64,000 nt of DNA, taken from an uncultured Oceanospirillaceae bacterium. Lineage in GTDB: Bacteria; Pseudomonadota; Gammaproteobacteria; Pseudomonadales; Balneatricaceae. The notes under the pieces were generated by a model that was given only the letters and a program-made list of their open reading frames with translations, had not been told where the DNA came from and did no database searches. The stretch spans positions 1-64,000 of the forward strand of contig CAKZPE010000007.1 in NCBI GenBank assembly GCA_937138495.1, given 5' to 3'. Made by a program: the position numbers and the translations under genes. Below, piece after piece: positions 30,655 through 39,287 of the stretch. How positions within the stretch are numbered: position 1 is the first letter of the stretch; each line of letters opens with the position of its first letter.

Positions 30655-31324
30655 ATTACGCACAAACTGCATTCAAAATATAATTTTTATATAGAACTGG
30701 CGGTGTGAAAGAAGGCCGAAAGTTTCCCGGTTTCTAAGGAATCTGTGATTAGGTTCTGCTTCTTACGCGCTGTCGCTTAACAACGCTGTCCAAACGCATA
30801 CCGGCCATTATTATTGTGTGTGTTGATTATCCGTCCCTCTTTTTTGCTGGCAGACGACTCTGCCCTAAGCACTTACCATTTGACCCATACGTGCCATGTT
30901 CGCCAGAGCAAACAGCATTGCCAACTTACCGTCATTTTCCATCAGTTCACGATAACGGGCCCGGTGAACATTTCTCGTGTTTTTGCGTCACCTTATCTCG
31001 AATCTTCGAAGGTAACGTTTTTGTTTCCGTGCAATCAGTGTTCTGTCTGGGTGTGGTTGAATGTATTGACCGACATTGTTGTAAGTCTGTGCTTTAAGCC
31101 TGAAGGGCTGTTGCCAGGGGATTAGGAAGACGGGTGTTAGCAGCTTTAGGGGAGCGGCGTTGGGAGCAGTATTCAGCCAGCAAAGGTTAATGGAGGGCTT
31201 TCCGGTTTATCTCAGGTTATGAAGGCTGGGATTGTCTTAATCACAGCTTCTCCAGTGTTATTGCTTATGTTCTTTAACCTCGTGCCGGTGAATGAATACT
31301 TTGGTTATTTTAGAACGGAGTAAT
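30655..31324. other. Intergenic region with mobile-element debris
   Basis: About 670 bases. The only recognisable content is the 3' end of a transposase gene on the minus strand near 30865-30969. The remainder (30970-31324) shows no gene, and no terminal inverted repeats or target duplication could be identified. Confidence 0.5.
30865..30969 (-). pseudogene. Transposase C-terminal remnant
   Basis: Read on the minus strand, about 34 codons run to a TAG at 30867-30865. They give a basic segment then ELMENDGKLAMLFALANMAR, which resembles the C-terminus of DDE transposases of the IS4/IS5/IS1182 group. Upstream, every frame is broken within a few codons. The family assignment is from memory of the C-terminal motif and is tentative. 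Confidence 0.5.
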
Positions 31325-33325
31325 TTAGAAATTTATCTGGTAAGAAGCTGCTAACCATGCATCAGGCATGTCACCCTCAGTCGTGCCGTTTAGCATTAAT
31401 GAAGCTTTACCGACACTCAGCTGTCCCTGAATTCCAATGCCTGCTTTGTACCAGGTTGACTTATATTCCTGTCCGTCTAAATCAAATGCAAACAGGCCTG
31501 TTAATTCACCGGACGTCCGTGCTTTATCATCATCCAGCCGGTGTGCTGCTTCTATGCTGCCTATAAGATTAAGGTTGGTATTTTTCAGTGGCATTTGGCC
31601 ATTCAGTCCGACGCGTATCTCTGTTATGTTTTCGGAGCGTTTGTCAAAGGTTGCCGGGAAACCGCCGCCAGTTTCTGTGTAGCCATCCATCCGGATCTCC
31701 GTATGGTTCAGGTCAGAATACGGTGTGAAATTAACATTTCCAGCAGTAAATGCGTCAACCCAGTCTATACGGGCTCTGACAGCCCAGCTTTTTGTATCTG
31801 AAGATGCTGAAGAGAAGTCAGATGCGCCTGCGTTAAGGTATCCCCGTTTGATATCTGCATCACTCCAGTGAGTATATGTTCCTAATGTAACGAAAGTATT
31901 TTCTTCACTATTGACTGGAAAAATACTTTCAAGCATTAAAAAGGTGCCATCAGTATTAATATCTCCACCGAGGCTTAAGCTTTGTTCGATTGAGGTTTTA
32001 CCCAGAGAGGCATTAATTTGAACAGTGCCATAATTATAGCCGACTCCAATTTCCGCCAAACCAAAAGAACCGTTTCGTGCTTTATGATTATCCGTGCCCA
32101 GGTCGCCGGCAACCCAGAATACTTTTTTATGTTGTCCTACTCTGCGGGACATCGGATGACTATGGGCACCGTTAATTAATATTTCTGTTGTTCTGAGTAC
32201 TGCCGCGAGTGCGTCAGAGGAAGACATAAGGCTATGAGAAATGTCGGCAAGCGTTGTTATTCCACTCCCTGACGGAGCCACTTTGGCATAAAAAATCTCC
32301 TGATTATTTAACAAACCAACAATGACCTCTCCGTTAGAACTGACATCGCTTGCTCTCCAGGTAGATGAAGACATGCCACTCACATCTACTCCGTTATCCG
32401 TTAGCCAGTCTTCTATTGACTGTGCACCAGATTCTGATGTCCATCGGAATGCATTATTTGTCCCCGATGCCTGAAGGTCTCCTTCGAGGCCTACAATAAC
32501 GTTTCCGTCATCACTGACTCCCAGTGCCATGCCCTCAGAGATACCAATAGATTGCAGTCCGGAAGCGGAGGTCCACCGAAACGGGATGAGTGGGCCGCTG
32601 TTTGTTGCTGTACTCCAGCCGACAATGACGCTTCCGTCAGCGTTAACCGCCAGTGCATTAGATAAACTGCCGCCTGAAAAAGTACCCAGATCAACGACGC
32701 TCTCAGCCTGAGTCCATCGATAGGCTTTGTTAGAGGCGCGTCCAACCACAGTGGAGCCGTCAGAGCTGATACCAAGCGCTGAGTTTGTTCCGGGGAGGCC
32801 TACCATCCCTCCGCCTTCCGTCCAGATAAAGCCCAGAAAGTTGTTTGAAGCATCCTCCGCAAGACCAACAACAATCGAGCCGTCACTGCTGACATCAATC
32901 GCATAAGACTGATTCCCGCCGAGTGTGCCAAGATCAGTAATGCCTTCTCCTTTTTTATAGCGAAATGCTCTTTGACCCAGCCCGGATATCTTGGCATAGC
33001 CTACAATAACATCCCCATCTGAGTCGGTGCTTATCGCCTGAGAATAGGTCGTATTACTGATTTCAGGGAGGTCTGTCACGCCGCCAGCTTCACTCCAGTA
33101 AAATGCTTTACCTGTTCCTGAATCGGCGCGGGCACTGACTAATACTTTACCGTCTCCGCTGATTGCCACTTGTTCTATTGGGAAACCTGGATCAATTTTA
33201 AAAGATTCCACTTCCTGAAATGTGTCTTCTGCTATTAAAGGCGTTGAGAGACATAAAAAAGAGATGCTGAGAACGGTCGCCGTGCTTAGGTGAAAGGTAG
33301 AAAAGCGTGGTAGATAATGCATCAT
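31325..33325 (-). CDS. HAF-repeat autotransporter
   Basis: 666 residues, not in an operon. A signal peptide (hydrophobic core STATVLSISFLCLSTPL, cleavage near residue 32) precedes about seven beta-rich repeats. The repeat pattern is GDGxVxVG...AFxWTxxxG...DLGTxxG, which matches the HAF extracellular repeat family (for example TDLGTLGGNQSYAID). The last 260 or so residues look like an autotransporter beta-barrel ending in an aromatic residue (SYQINF). An outer-membrane protein with an exposed repeat passenger is expected; the ligand is unknown. AAGGA lies six bases before the ATG. Codon use is AT-richer than in neighbouring housekeeping genes, and transposase debris lies next to it, suggesting transfer. 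Confidence 0.8.
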   Translation of the reverse strand: MMHYLPRFSTFHLSTATVLSISFLCLSTPLIAEDTFQEVESFKIDPGFPIEQVAISGDGKVLVSARADSGTGKAFYWSEAGGVTDLPEISNTTYSQAISTDSDGDVIVGYAKISGLGQRAFRYKKGEGITDLGTLGGNQSYAIDVSSDGSIVVGLAEDASNNFLGFIWTEGGGMVGLPGTNSALGISSDGSTVVGRASNKAYRWTQAESVVDLGTFSGGSLSNALAVNADGSVIVGWSTATNSGPLIPFRWTSASGLQSIGISEGMALGVSDDGNVIVGLEGDLQASGTNNAFRWTSESGAQSIEDWLTDNGVDVSGMSSSTWRASDVSSNGEVIVGLLNNQEIFYAKVAPSGSGITTLADISHSLMSSSDALAAVLRTTEILINGAHSHPMSRRVGQHKKVFWVAGDLGTDNHKARNGSFGLAEIGVGYNYGTVQINASLGKTSIEQSLSLGGDINTDGTFLMLESIFPVNSEENTFVTLGTYTHWSDADIKRGYLNAGASDFSSASSDTKSWAVRARIDWVDAFTAGNVNFTPYSDLNHTEIRMDGYTETGGGFPATFDKRSENITEIRVGLNGQMPLKNTNLNLIGSIEAAHRLDDDKARTSGELTGLFAFDLDGQEYKSTWYKAGIGIQGQLSVGKASLMLNGTTEGDMPDAWLAASYQINF

Positions 33326-33826
33326 CTAAAATCCTTATCAGTGTGTGGCATTCAGCATTACTGCAATTCACTTTTTATATTTGCCTGTTAGCGAGGTCCT
33401 TACTAAGGGGCAGAATATGATGTGATTTTTAGCTAAAGTTAGTCAGATGTACTGTTCTCGATAAATTGACAGATTTTATAAGGTTGCAGCTATCTGCAAT
33501 AAACCTCCATTAAATGGAGGGCGTTTACGGTTTGGTATGTTGCAATAGTATTGTGTTTCAGTTCTGACCTTTCATATTTTGATGTAGATATTTATTTCGT
33601 ATCAGCGTTTCTGAGCAAATAGCCTAAGGCGCTGTTGTTCCAGTAATTACCGCCGATTCGTAAGCGTTGATGAATGTCGTAGAGCTATAACTTAATGACT
33701 GTGTAATAGAAAATAATACACATAACTATAGGATGGTTATTTAATCTTATTTGTTAAAAAATAAAATTATTTGTCACTTGCGTGAAGAAGATTGATATAC
33801 CTCAATTAAATAGTAAGTCTTTGAAA
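33326..33826. other. AT-rich intergenic region upstream of the autotransporter
   Basis: About 500 bases, notably AT-rich. A perfect 17-bp dyad at 33504-33520 is the only strong structure. It presumably contains the autotransporter promoter. No gene seen. Confidence 0.5.
33504..33520. repeat. Perfect dyad CCTCCATT-A-AATGGAGG
   Basis: Two perfect 8-base arms around a single A, about 180 bases before the autotransporter start. The size and symmetry suit a regulator operator, but no candidate regulator is adjacent. Confidence 0.45.
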
Positions 33827-33854
33827 CAAAAAGACCTATGATAATCATAGGTCC
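33827..33854 (-). terminator. Terminator after the cytochrome c5 gene
   Basis: GACCTATGA and TCATAGGTC form a perfect 9-bp stem with a 3-base loop, followed on the minus strand by TTTTTG. Confidence 0.8.
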
Positions 33855-33882
33855 TTGCCTGAGTGAATGGATACGTTTTTGT

Positions 33883-34188
33883 TTACTTGGAGTTATCCAG
33901 CATGTGCTGAATAGCAGCGCTCAGTTCGCTGTCAGTACAGTTTTGGCAGTTACCCATCGGCGGCATAACATTCAGGCCACTTTTCGCCGTTGCCAGCAGG
34001 CCGTCAATGCCTTTTTCAGCACGGGTTTTCCATGCTTCAGGGTCGCCCACTTTAGGTGCCCCGGCTACGCCGGTCATGTGGCATGCCAGGCAGTAAGTGT
34101 TATAAACAGTTGTGCCATCGCGTTCTGCAAAGGCGGCAACAGGTGTCATAAGAGCAGCAGCGGTAACTGCCAGTAATAATTTTTTCAT
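33883..34188 (-). CDS. Cytochrome c5-type protein
   Basis: Periplasmic electron carrier of 101 residues. A signal peptide (KKLLLAVTAAALMTPVAAFA) precedes the single heme motif CLACH, with the distal Met in MPPMG. CQNC near the C-terminus is the extra cysteine pair typical of cytochrome c5. The redox partner is not shown by context. Confidence 0.92.
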   Translation of the reverse strand: MKKLLLAVTAAALMTPVAAFAERDGTTVYNTYCLACHMTGVAGAPKVGDPEAWKTRAEKGIDGLLATAKSGLNVMPPMGNCQNCTDSELSAAIQHMLDNSK

Positions 34189-34364
34189 TGTAATTCCTTG
34201 AGGCCTCTAATGTTTGGCTAGAGCAAAGGTGTACACAGAAACCCGATGGTGAACTTCTATGCTCAGGTCAGTTTAGAAAGACCAGGCTGCTTCTGTAAAT
34301 AGCCAGAACAGATAAGAATTGAATCTGGGTCAAGGAATACTTAAATTTTCCGACAACCTGCCGA

Positions 34365-34577
34365 TTAACTATATGTGGCACCAAGTTGCATCGCATACAT
34401 TGCCTGATGATGTTGCGAATCTGCTTTGGCGTTACGGTGTTTATGCTGAATGAAACTCTGGCTGTGAAGCTGATGTACCAGGTCTGCCGGAGCATCGGTC
34501 ATCCGGAGAATTTCATTCAAGCTTAAGCCCTTACGGGTCAATTGAAGTATCTGTTGTTGCAATGTGTTCATCGTCAT
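34365..34577 (-). CDS. Small hypothetical protein with HTH-like segment
   Basis: 70 residues; not recognised. It is preceded by AGGA eight bases before the ATG. Residues about 10-32 (LQLTRKGLSLNEILRMTDAP) look like a helix-turn-helix of the kind that reads repeated short motifs. The C-terminus is rich in His and Gln. It lies upstream of the cytochrome gene on the same strand, with a gap of about 175 bases. Confidence 0.5.
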   Translation of the reverse strand: MTMNTLQQQILQLTRKGLSLNEILRMTDAPADLVHQLHSQSFIQHKHRNAKADSQHHQAMYAMQLGATYS

Positions 34578-34797
34578 TGTTTTAATCCTAAGACTTATTC
34601 AGAGTTTTAGTTTTAACAGCAAGATGTGACAAAATCATTGCAATGGTCTAATTTCATTAGGGAAAGAGCGGTATTTTCTTGAATGGTGATACTTTGTTGG
34701 TATATGTTACAAGACATACAATAATTGTAAGATCTGTTTAATTAACAAGAATCTGACATAGCAACGGAACGCTGTTAGCTGCTGGCTGGGGAATAAC

Positions 34798-35331
34798 ATG
34801 GATAAAAATGCAACTTCTACGACCGTTTCAAATCGGCATGATCAGTCTTCGTCTGTAGGGACGAACCCGACTAACCTGAGGTCATGCTTTGACGCGGAAG
34901 AATTAGCACAGAAACTGGGCTTCGTATCTTTTTCGACCGATTTTCTGATTCGCTGTTACCGTGTATTTGACGGTGATATCAAAGCCGCGATTATTTTTAA
35001 TGTAATCTCACTCTGGGCATTACGCCAGCGTGAAGATGAAGAGGCGAAGCAGGCGGTTCCTGGTTTCTCCTGTAATAATCATTCAATTAGCATTGCCACC
35101 GGTATTCCGTATGAAACGGTACGGCGTAAGGTTAAAAGCATGGTTGAGAATGAATGGTTGTATTTCAGCGATTCTTCCCATGTGGTGCTGAACGCGGAAA
35201 AATGGCAGCAGGTTCTTGGCGATGTTATTGATCCGGAGCGCTGTGTGGTTGGTTATGTTCGCAGTACTGACGTATCGCCTGATTTTGCAGGCCGTAAACG
35301 GATGGGATCTCCGGCAGACCGCCGCAGTTAA
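34798..35331 (+). CDS. Hypothetical winged-helix-like protein
   Basis: 177 residues; not recognised. After a Ser/Thr-rich N-terminus, the middle (about 40-80) is helical. SISIATGIPYETVRRKVKSM at about 98-117 reads as a helix-turn-helix recognition segment, as in winged-helix regulators. No receiver or ligand domain is seen. GGGGAA precedes the ATG and a strong terminator follows. It directly precedes the signalling locus but is transcribed separately. Confidence 0.6.
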   Translation: MDKNATSTTVSNRHDQSSSVGTNPTNLRSCFDAEELAQKLGFVSFSTDFLIRCYRVFDGDIKAAIIFNVISLWALRQREDEEAKQAVPGFSCNNHSISIATGIPYETVRRKVKSMVENEWLYFSDSSHVVLNAEKWQQVLGDVIDPERCVVGYVRSTDVSPDFAGRKRMGSPADRRS

Positions 35332-35346
35332 TATCCAATCTATTAT

Positions 35347-35376
35347 AAAAAGCTGCTTTTATAGCAGCTTTTTTTT
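35347..35376 (+). terminator. Rho-independent terminator
   Basis: AAAAAGCTGCT and AGCAGCTTTTT pair around a short AT loop and are followed by a run of eight T. Confidence 0.9.
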
Positions 35377-35647
35377 CGCCTGAAGATTCTGCGCAGGTTT
35401 TTTAAATTCCCAGTAATAACAAAGGATAACGCTAAAAAGGTTTGAGGCCGGCTCTGAAGCAGTGGTGGCAGATGCTGAAAAATCCTGTATTTCAAGGTGA
35501 TCTACTCACCAAAGTGAGTAAGCTAAGTGATTGATTTTTTGACTTAAGCAGCATTGTGTAACACATTTATATCTACAATTATTCCTGCTCAGGTTTGCAG
35601 GAGTAACCTGGATCTGAGCAGTACCCGAAAAATTGAGAGATACGCAT

Positions 35648-35938
35648 ATGACCAATGAAACCAGGGATGAGTTACAGTTGCCGGAAGAGATCTCAATTGT
35701 GAATATCGGTGAGTGGAAAGATAAGTTTACCGATCTTCTGGAATCTTCTGCTTCGGTTACCATCAACGCTGCTGACCTGACCCGGGTCGACACTGCAGCG
35801 GTTCAGTTACTCGTTGTGTTTGTTAAAGAACTGCAGTCACAGAATATTGATTTTGAGTGGCAGAGCCGATCTGCCGAATTGGATAAAGTTGCCCGCCAAC
35901 TGGGACTGGCATCCATGCTTCAACTCGAATCAGCATAA
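35648..35938 (+). CDS. STAS domain protein at the head of the che operon
   Basis: 96-residue single-domain STAS protein, related to anti-sigma-factor antagonists and MlaB. The usual phosphorylation site is Thr 49 in RVDTAAVQLL. ATG 35648 has GAGAG eight bases upstream; a TTG at 35633 is the alternative. It starts the operon 27 bases before cheY. Its partner is unknown; the kinase domain of the last gene in the locus is the obvious candidate. Confidence 0.85.
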   Translation: MTNETRDELQLPEEISIVNIGEWKDKFTDLLESSASVTINAADLTRVDTAAVQLLVVFVKELQSQNIDFEWQSRSAELDKVARQLGLASMLQLESA

Positions 35939-35965
35939 TAAATAACGGATTACGGAGAATATTAA

Positions 35966-36328
35966 ATGGCAACCATCTTAGTTGTTGATGATTCAGCTTC
36001 TTTGCGAAACATGGTGACCTTTACCCTGAAACAGGAAGGTTATCAGGTTGTGGAAGCAGGCAATGGTCAGGAAGCACTGACGAAGGCAAAAGGCGGCCGT
36101 TTCGATCTGGTACTGACGGATGTGAATATGCCGGTTATGGACGGGATCACACTGTGTTCTGAACTGCGTAAATTACCGGCATTCAAATTTACGCCGGTAC
36201 TCATGTTAACGACAGAAAGTTCGGCAGACATGAAACAGCAGGGTAAAAGTGCCGGAGCGACCGGCTGGCTGGTAAAACCTTTTAATCCTGAGAAGTTGAT
36301 CAGCACAATCAAACGCGTCGTAAGGTAA
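35966..36328 (+). CDS. cheY: Chemotaxis response regulator CheY
   Basis: 120-residue stand-alone receiver. The acidic pair is DD (8-9), the phospho-acceptor is Asp 52 in LTDVNMP, the Thr is in MLTTE and the Lys is in VKPFN. It ends with a short basic tail. It sits between STAS and cheA, so it is the cognate output of this array. Confidence 0.93.
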   Translation: MATILVVDDSASLRNMVTFTLKQEGYQVVEAGNGQEALTKAKGGRFDLVLTDVNMPVMDGITLCSELRKLPAFKFTPVLMLTTESSADMKQQGKSAGATGWLVKPFNPEKLISTIKRVVR

Positions 36329-36334
36329 TCGCCT

Positions 36335-38761
36335 ATGAGTATTGATCTGTCGCAGTTTATTGCAACCTTCCTCGAAGAGAGTTACGAAGGTCTGGAAGTC
36401 ATGGAGTCGAGTCTGTTGGATATGGACTCTGCAGACGAAGAAACGATCAATACCATCTTCCGTGCTGCCCACTCCATTAAGGGGGGCGCGGGTACGTTTG
36501 GGTTTAACGAAGTTGCCGACTTTACCCACCGCGTAGAAACGCTGCTGGATGAAATGCGCAGTGGTAAGCAGGCTGTCACCGGCCCTCTGGTGAATCTTCT
36601 GCTTGAATCTGTGGACTGCATTAAAGCACTGCTGGAATCCGTTCAGGGCGGGGCTGACGCCGATCCTGATATGCTTGCCAGTGTTCAGAAAGGGCTGGAA
36701 GCAGCACTGGGGGAAAACTCAGAAGCATCTGAAGCAGAACCTGCTCTGGATGTACTGGCTGAGATTATCGATGTTGCAGAGCAACCCTCAGGCTGGCTGG
36801 TTGAGTTTCAGCCGCATCAGGATTTACTGCAACAGGGCCATGAGCCGGCGTTTATGTTCGAGGCGCTGGGGGATTACGGAGAACTGGCTGTTCAGCCCGA
36901 TTGCTCCGGTTTACCGGCACTGACAGACCTTAATCCTGAGTTGCTGTACATAAACTGGCAGATTGAGCTGACCTCAGGCTGCAGCGATGATGATGTTAAA
37001 GAAATTTTTGAATGGGTTGAAGATGAGTGTGATCTGACGCTCAGCCCGTTATGTGTAACACCTCCGTCAGGCTGGTGCGTTGAGTTTATACCCGGTGAAG
37101 ACATTGTTCAGACCGGTAATGAACCCTCACTGATGCTGGAAACGCTTTCTGAGCTTGGTGAGCTGAGTGTCGACGCGAATCTGAGCAACCTCCCTTCCTT
37201 TGCCGAATTAAACCCTGAACTGATCTATCTGTCCTGGCATCTGATGCTGGAATCAGACTGTGACGAAGATGCGGTACGGGAAATTTTTGAATGGGTGGAA
37301 GACGAGTGTGAAATTAATGTATCAGCACTGAACAGTGTGTCGGAAGGTGCCGGCGCTACCGATACTCAGCCAGAGACGCTGACGTCTGACAACACCAAAG
37401 CGCCGGTGGCGGAGCCAGAGGTACCTGCACCCGCTTTAACCGGTCAGGCCAGTCCGGCAACGGCGGCTGCAGAGAAAGCGCCAGCTGCGCGTAAGCCGAA
37501 GGCAACTGAAAGCAGCTCAATACGGGTCGATACTGACAAAATTGATGCATTGATAAACCGGGTGGGCGAGCTGGTTATTACCCAGGCAATGCTGGGCCAG
37601 ATTGGCCAGGAACTGATGGAGTCAACCGGGGCGGATATTGAACGTTTACAGAGCGGTCTGGAGCAGCTGGAGCGAAATACCCGTGACTTGCAGGAAGATG
37701 TCATGCGGGTACGGATGTTACCGATCAGCTTTGTCTTTAACCGTTTTCCCCGCCTGGTGCATGATGTCAGCGGTAAGCTGGGCAAGAAAGTTGATCTGGT
37801 CATTTCCGGTGAGCAGACTGAAATTGATAAAACCGTGATGGAAAAAATCGGTGACCCGCTGGTACACCTGATCCGTAACTCTCTTGATCACGGCCTGGAA
37901 ACCCCTGATGAACGGCTGGCTGCCGGTAAAAATGAAACCGGCACAGTGCAGCTCAATGCTTATCATCAGGGCGGGGTTATCGTGATCGATATTATCGACG
38001 ATGGCCGTGGACTGAATACTGCCCGCATTCGCCAGAAAGCCCTTGAAAACGGGCTGATCACAGACGATCAGGTGATGACGGATCAGGAAATCGATGAGCT
38101 GATTTTTAAGCCTGGCTTCTCTACCGCAGAAGAAGTCAGCGACTTATCCGGCCGTGGCGTCGGTATGGACGTGGTGCGGCGAAACATTGAATCACTGGGC
38201 GGTAACGTCAGTGTACGCTCTGATCCGGGTAACGGCGCTAAATTCAGTGTCAGCCTGCCGCTGACCCTGGCCATTCTGGACGGTCAGCTGGTCAGGATTC
38301 ATGATCAGACTTATATCCTGCCACTGGTTTCTATCGTTGAAACTTTTCAGGCGGATAAGAAATCGTTAAGCCCGATTGCCGGGGAAAATAAACTGCTGCA
38401 TTTCCGGGATGAATACATTCCGCTGATCTCCATGCGTTCGCTGTTCAAGTTACCTCCTGAGCTTAAAGAAACGGGGTTTGCAGGCAGCCTGATAGCGATT
38501 GTTGAAAATGGTGGCCAGAAAGTGGGGCTGGTTGTTGATGAGCTTTATGGACAGCAGCAGGTTGTTATTAAAAGCCTGGAAGTGAACTTCAAACCCATCG
38601 AAGGTTTTGCCGGCGCCACAATTCTGGGGGATGGCAGTGTTGCACTGATTCTGGACGTCACCGGAATTATCAAACGGGGTTTAAGTACTGAGACAGCTCA
38701 CTCAGCACAGGCACGTAACAGTAACCTGCAGGCTGTACCGGATCGGGAGAACGTCGCATGA
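36335..38761 (+). CDS. cheA: Chemotaxis histidine kinase CheA with duplicated P2-like domain
   Basis: 808 residues. The P1 domain carries H46 in AAHSIKGGAG. Two copies of a P2-like domain follow at about 151-235 and 244-329, with a period of about 93; each ends in REIFEWVEDECE or KEIFEWVEDECD and contains a GxEPxxMxExL motif. An Ala/Pro linker leads to the dimerisation helix, the ATPase domain (HLIRNSLDHGLE, SGRGVGMDVV) and a C-terminal CheW-like domain. P2 docks CheY and CheB, so two docking modules may raise throughput or separate partners. It overlaps cheW by ATGA. Confidence 0.95.
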   Translation: MSIDLSQFIATFLEESYEGLEVMESSLLDMDSADEETINTIFRAAHSIKGGAGTFGFNEVADFTHRVETLLDEMRSGKQAVTGPLVNLLLESVDCIKALLESVQGGADADPDMLASVQKGLEAALGENSEASEAEPALDVLAEIIDVAEQPSGWLVEFQPHQDLLQQGHEPAFMFEALGDYGELAVQPDCSGLPALTDLNPELLYINWQIELTSGCSDDDVKEIFEWVEDECDLTLSPLCVTPPSGWCVEFIPGEDIVQTGNEPSLMLETLSELGELSVDANLSNLPSFAELNPELIYLSWHLMLESDCDEDAVREIFEWVEDECEINVSALNSVSEGAGATDTQPETLTSDNTKAPVAEPEVPAPALTGQASPATAAAEKAPAARKPKATESSSIRVDTDKIDALINRVGELVITQAMLGQIGQELMESTGADIERLQSGLEQLERNTRDLQEDVMRVRMLPISFVFNRFPRLVHDVSGKLGKKVDLVISGEQTEIDKTVMEKIGDPLVHLIRNSLDHGLETPDERLAAGKNETGTVQLNAYHQGGVIVIDIIDDGRGLNTARIRQKALENGLITDDQVMTDQEIDELIFKPGFSTAEEVSDLSGRGVGMDVVRRNIESLGGNVSVRSDPGNGAKFSVSLPLTLAILDGQLVRIHDQTYILPLVSIVETFQADKKSLSPIAGENKLLHFRDEYIPLISMRSLFKLPPELKETGFAGSLIAIVENGGQKVGLVVDELYGQQQVVIKSLEVNFKPIEGFAGATILGDGSVALILDVTGIIKRGLSTETAHSAQARNSNLQAVPDRENVA

Positions 38762-39267
38762 ACAGCCATGAACAGATTGGGGATGATCTGACGTACAGCG
38801 AAGACGGTCAGCAGTATCTGAGTTTTCTGCTGGAAGATGAAGAATACGGAATTGATATTCTGCGGGTACAGGAATTACGCGGCTGGGCACCGGTTACCCC
38901 GATTCCGGAAATGCCGGATTATCTGCGGGGAGTGTTAAACCTGCGCGGTGCAATTATACCGGTTATAGATTTACGTTTACGGTTTGGTCTCCCGCCACTG
39001 GAATACGGGCCGACCACAGTTGTTATCGTGATTAAGGTCCAGAATGAAAAAGGCGAACGGATCATGGGCATCATTGTTGATGCAGTGGCCGAAACATATA
39101 CCCTGGCAACTGATCAGATCCAGATCTCACCGCAGATTGGCGGGGTCATTAATTCTGAGTTTATTACGGGTCTGGTTGCCCAGGACGACAAAATGATAGT
39201 GCTGATGGATATCGATCAGCTAATGAATTCAGGCGAACTGGCGGTAGCATCACCGGTCGCCGGCTAG
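38758..39267 (+). CDS. cheW: Chemotaxis coupling protein CheW
   Basis: 169-residue CheW domain that bridges CheA and receptors. Typical motifs include [30 protein letters not shown] and the hydrophobic [10 protein letters not shown] segment. It starts in the cheA stop codon (ATGA). Confidence 0.95.
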   Translation: MNSHEQIGDDLTYSEDGQQYLSFLLEDEEYGIDILRVQELRGWAPVTPIPEMPDYLRGVLNLRGAIIPVIDLRLRFGLPPLEYGPTTVVIVIKVQNEKGERIMGIIVDAVAETYTLATDQIQISPQIGGVINSEFITGLVAQDDKMIVLMDIDQLMNSGELAVASPVAG

Positions 39268-39287
39268 GTTGCGGTAAAGGAGAGAAC

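Noticed and set aside
30655..31324. An intact insertion sequence.
   Set aside because: Only a short C-terminal fragment is readable and no terminal inverted repeats or target duplication were seen.
35377..35647. A sigma-28 promoter ahead of the che operon.
   Set aside because: No TAAAGT/GCCGATAA pair with proper spacing was found. A TTGACT near 35539 exists but lacks a well-spaced -10.
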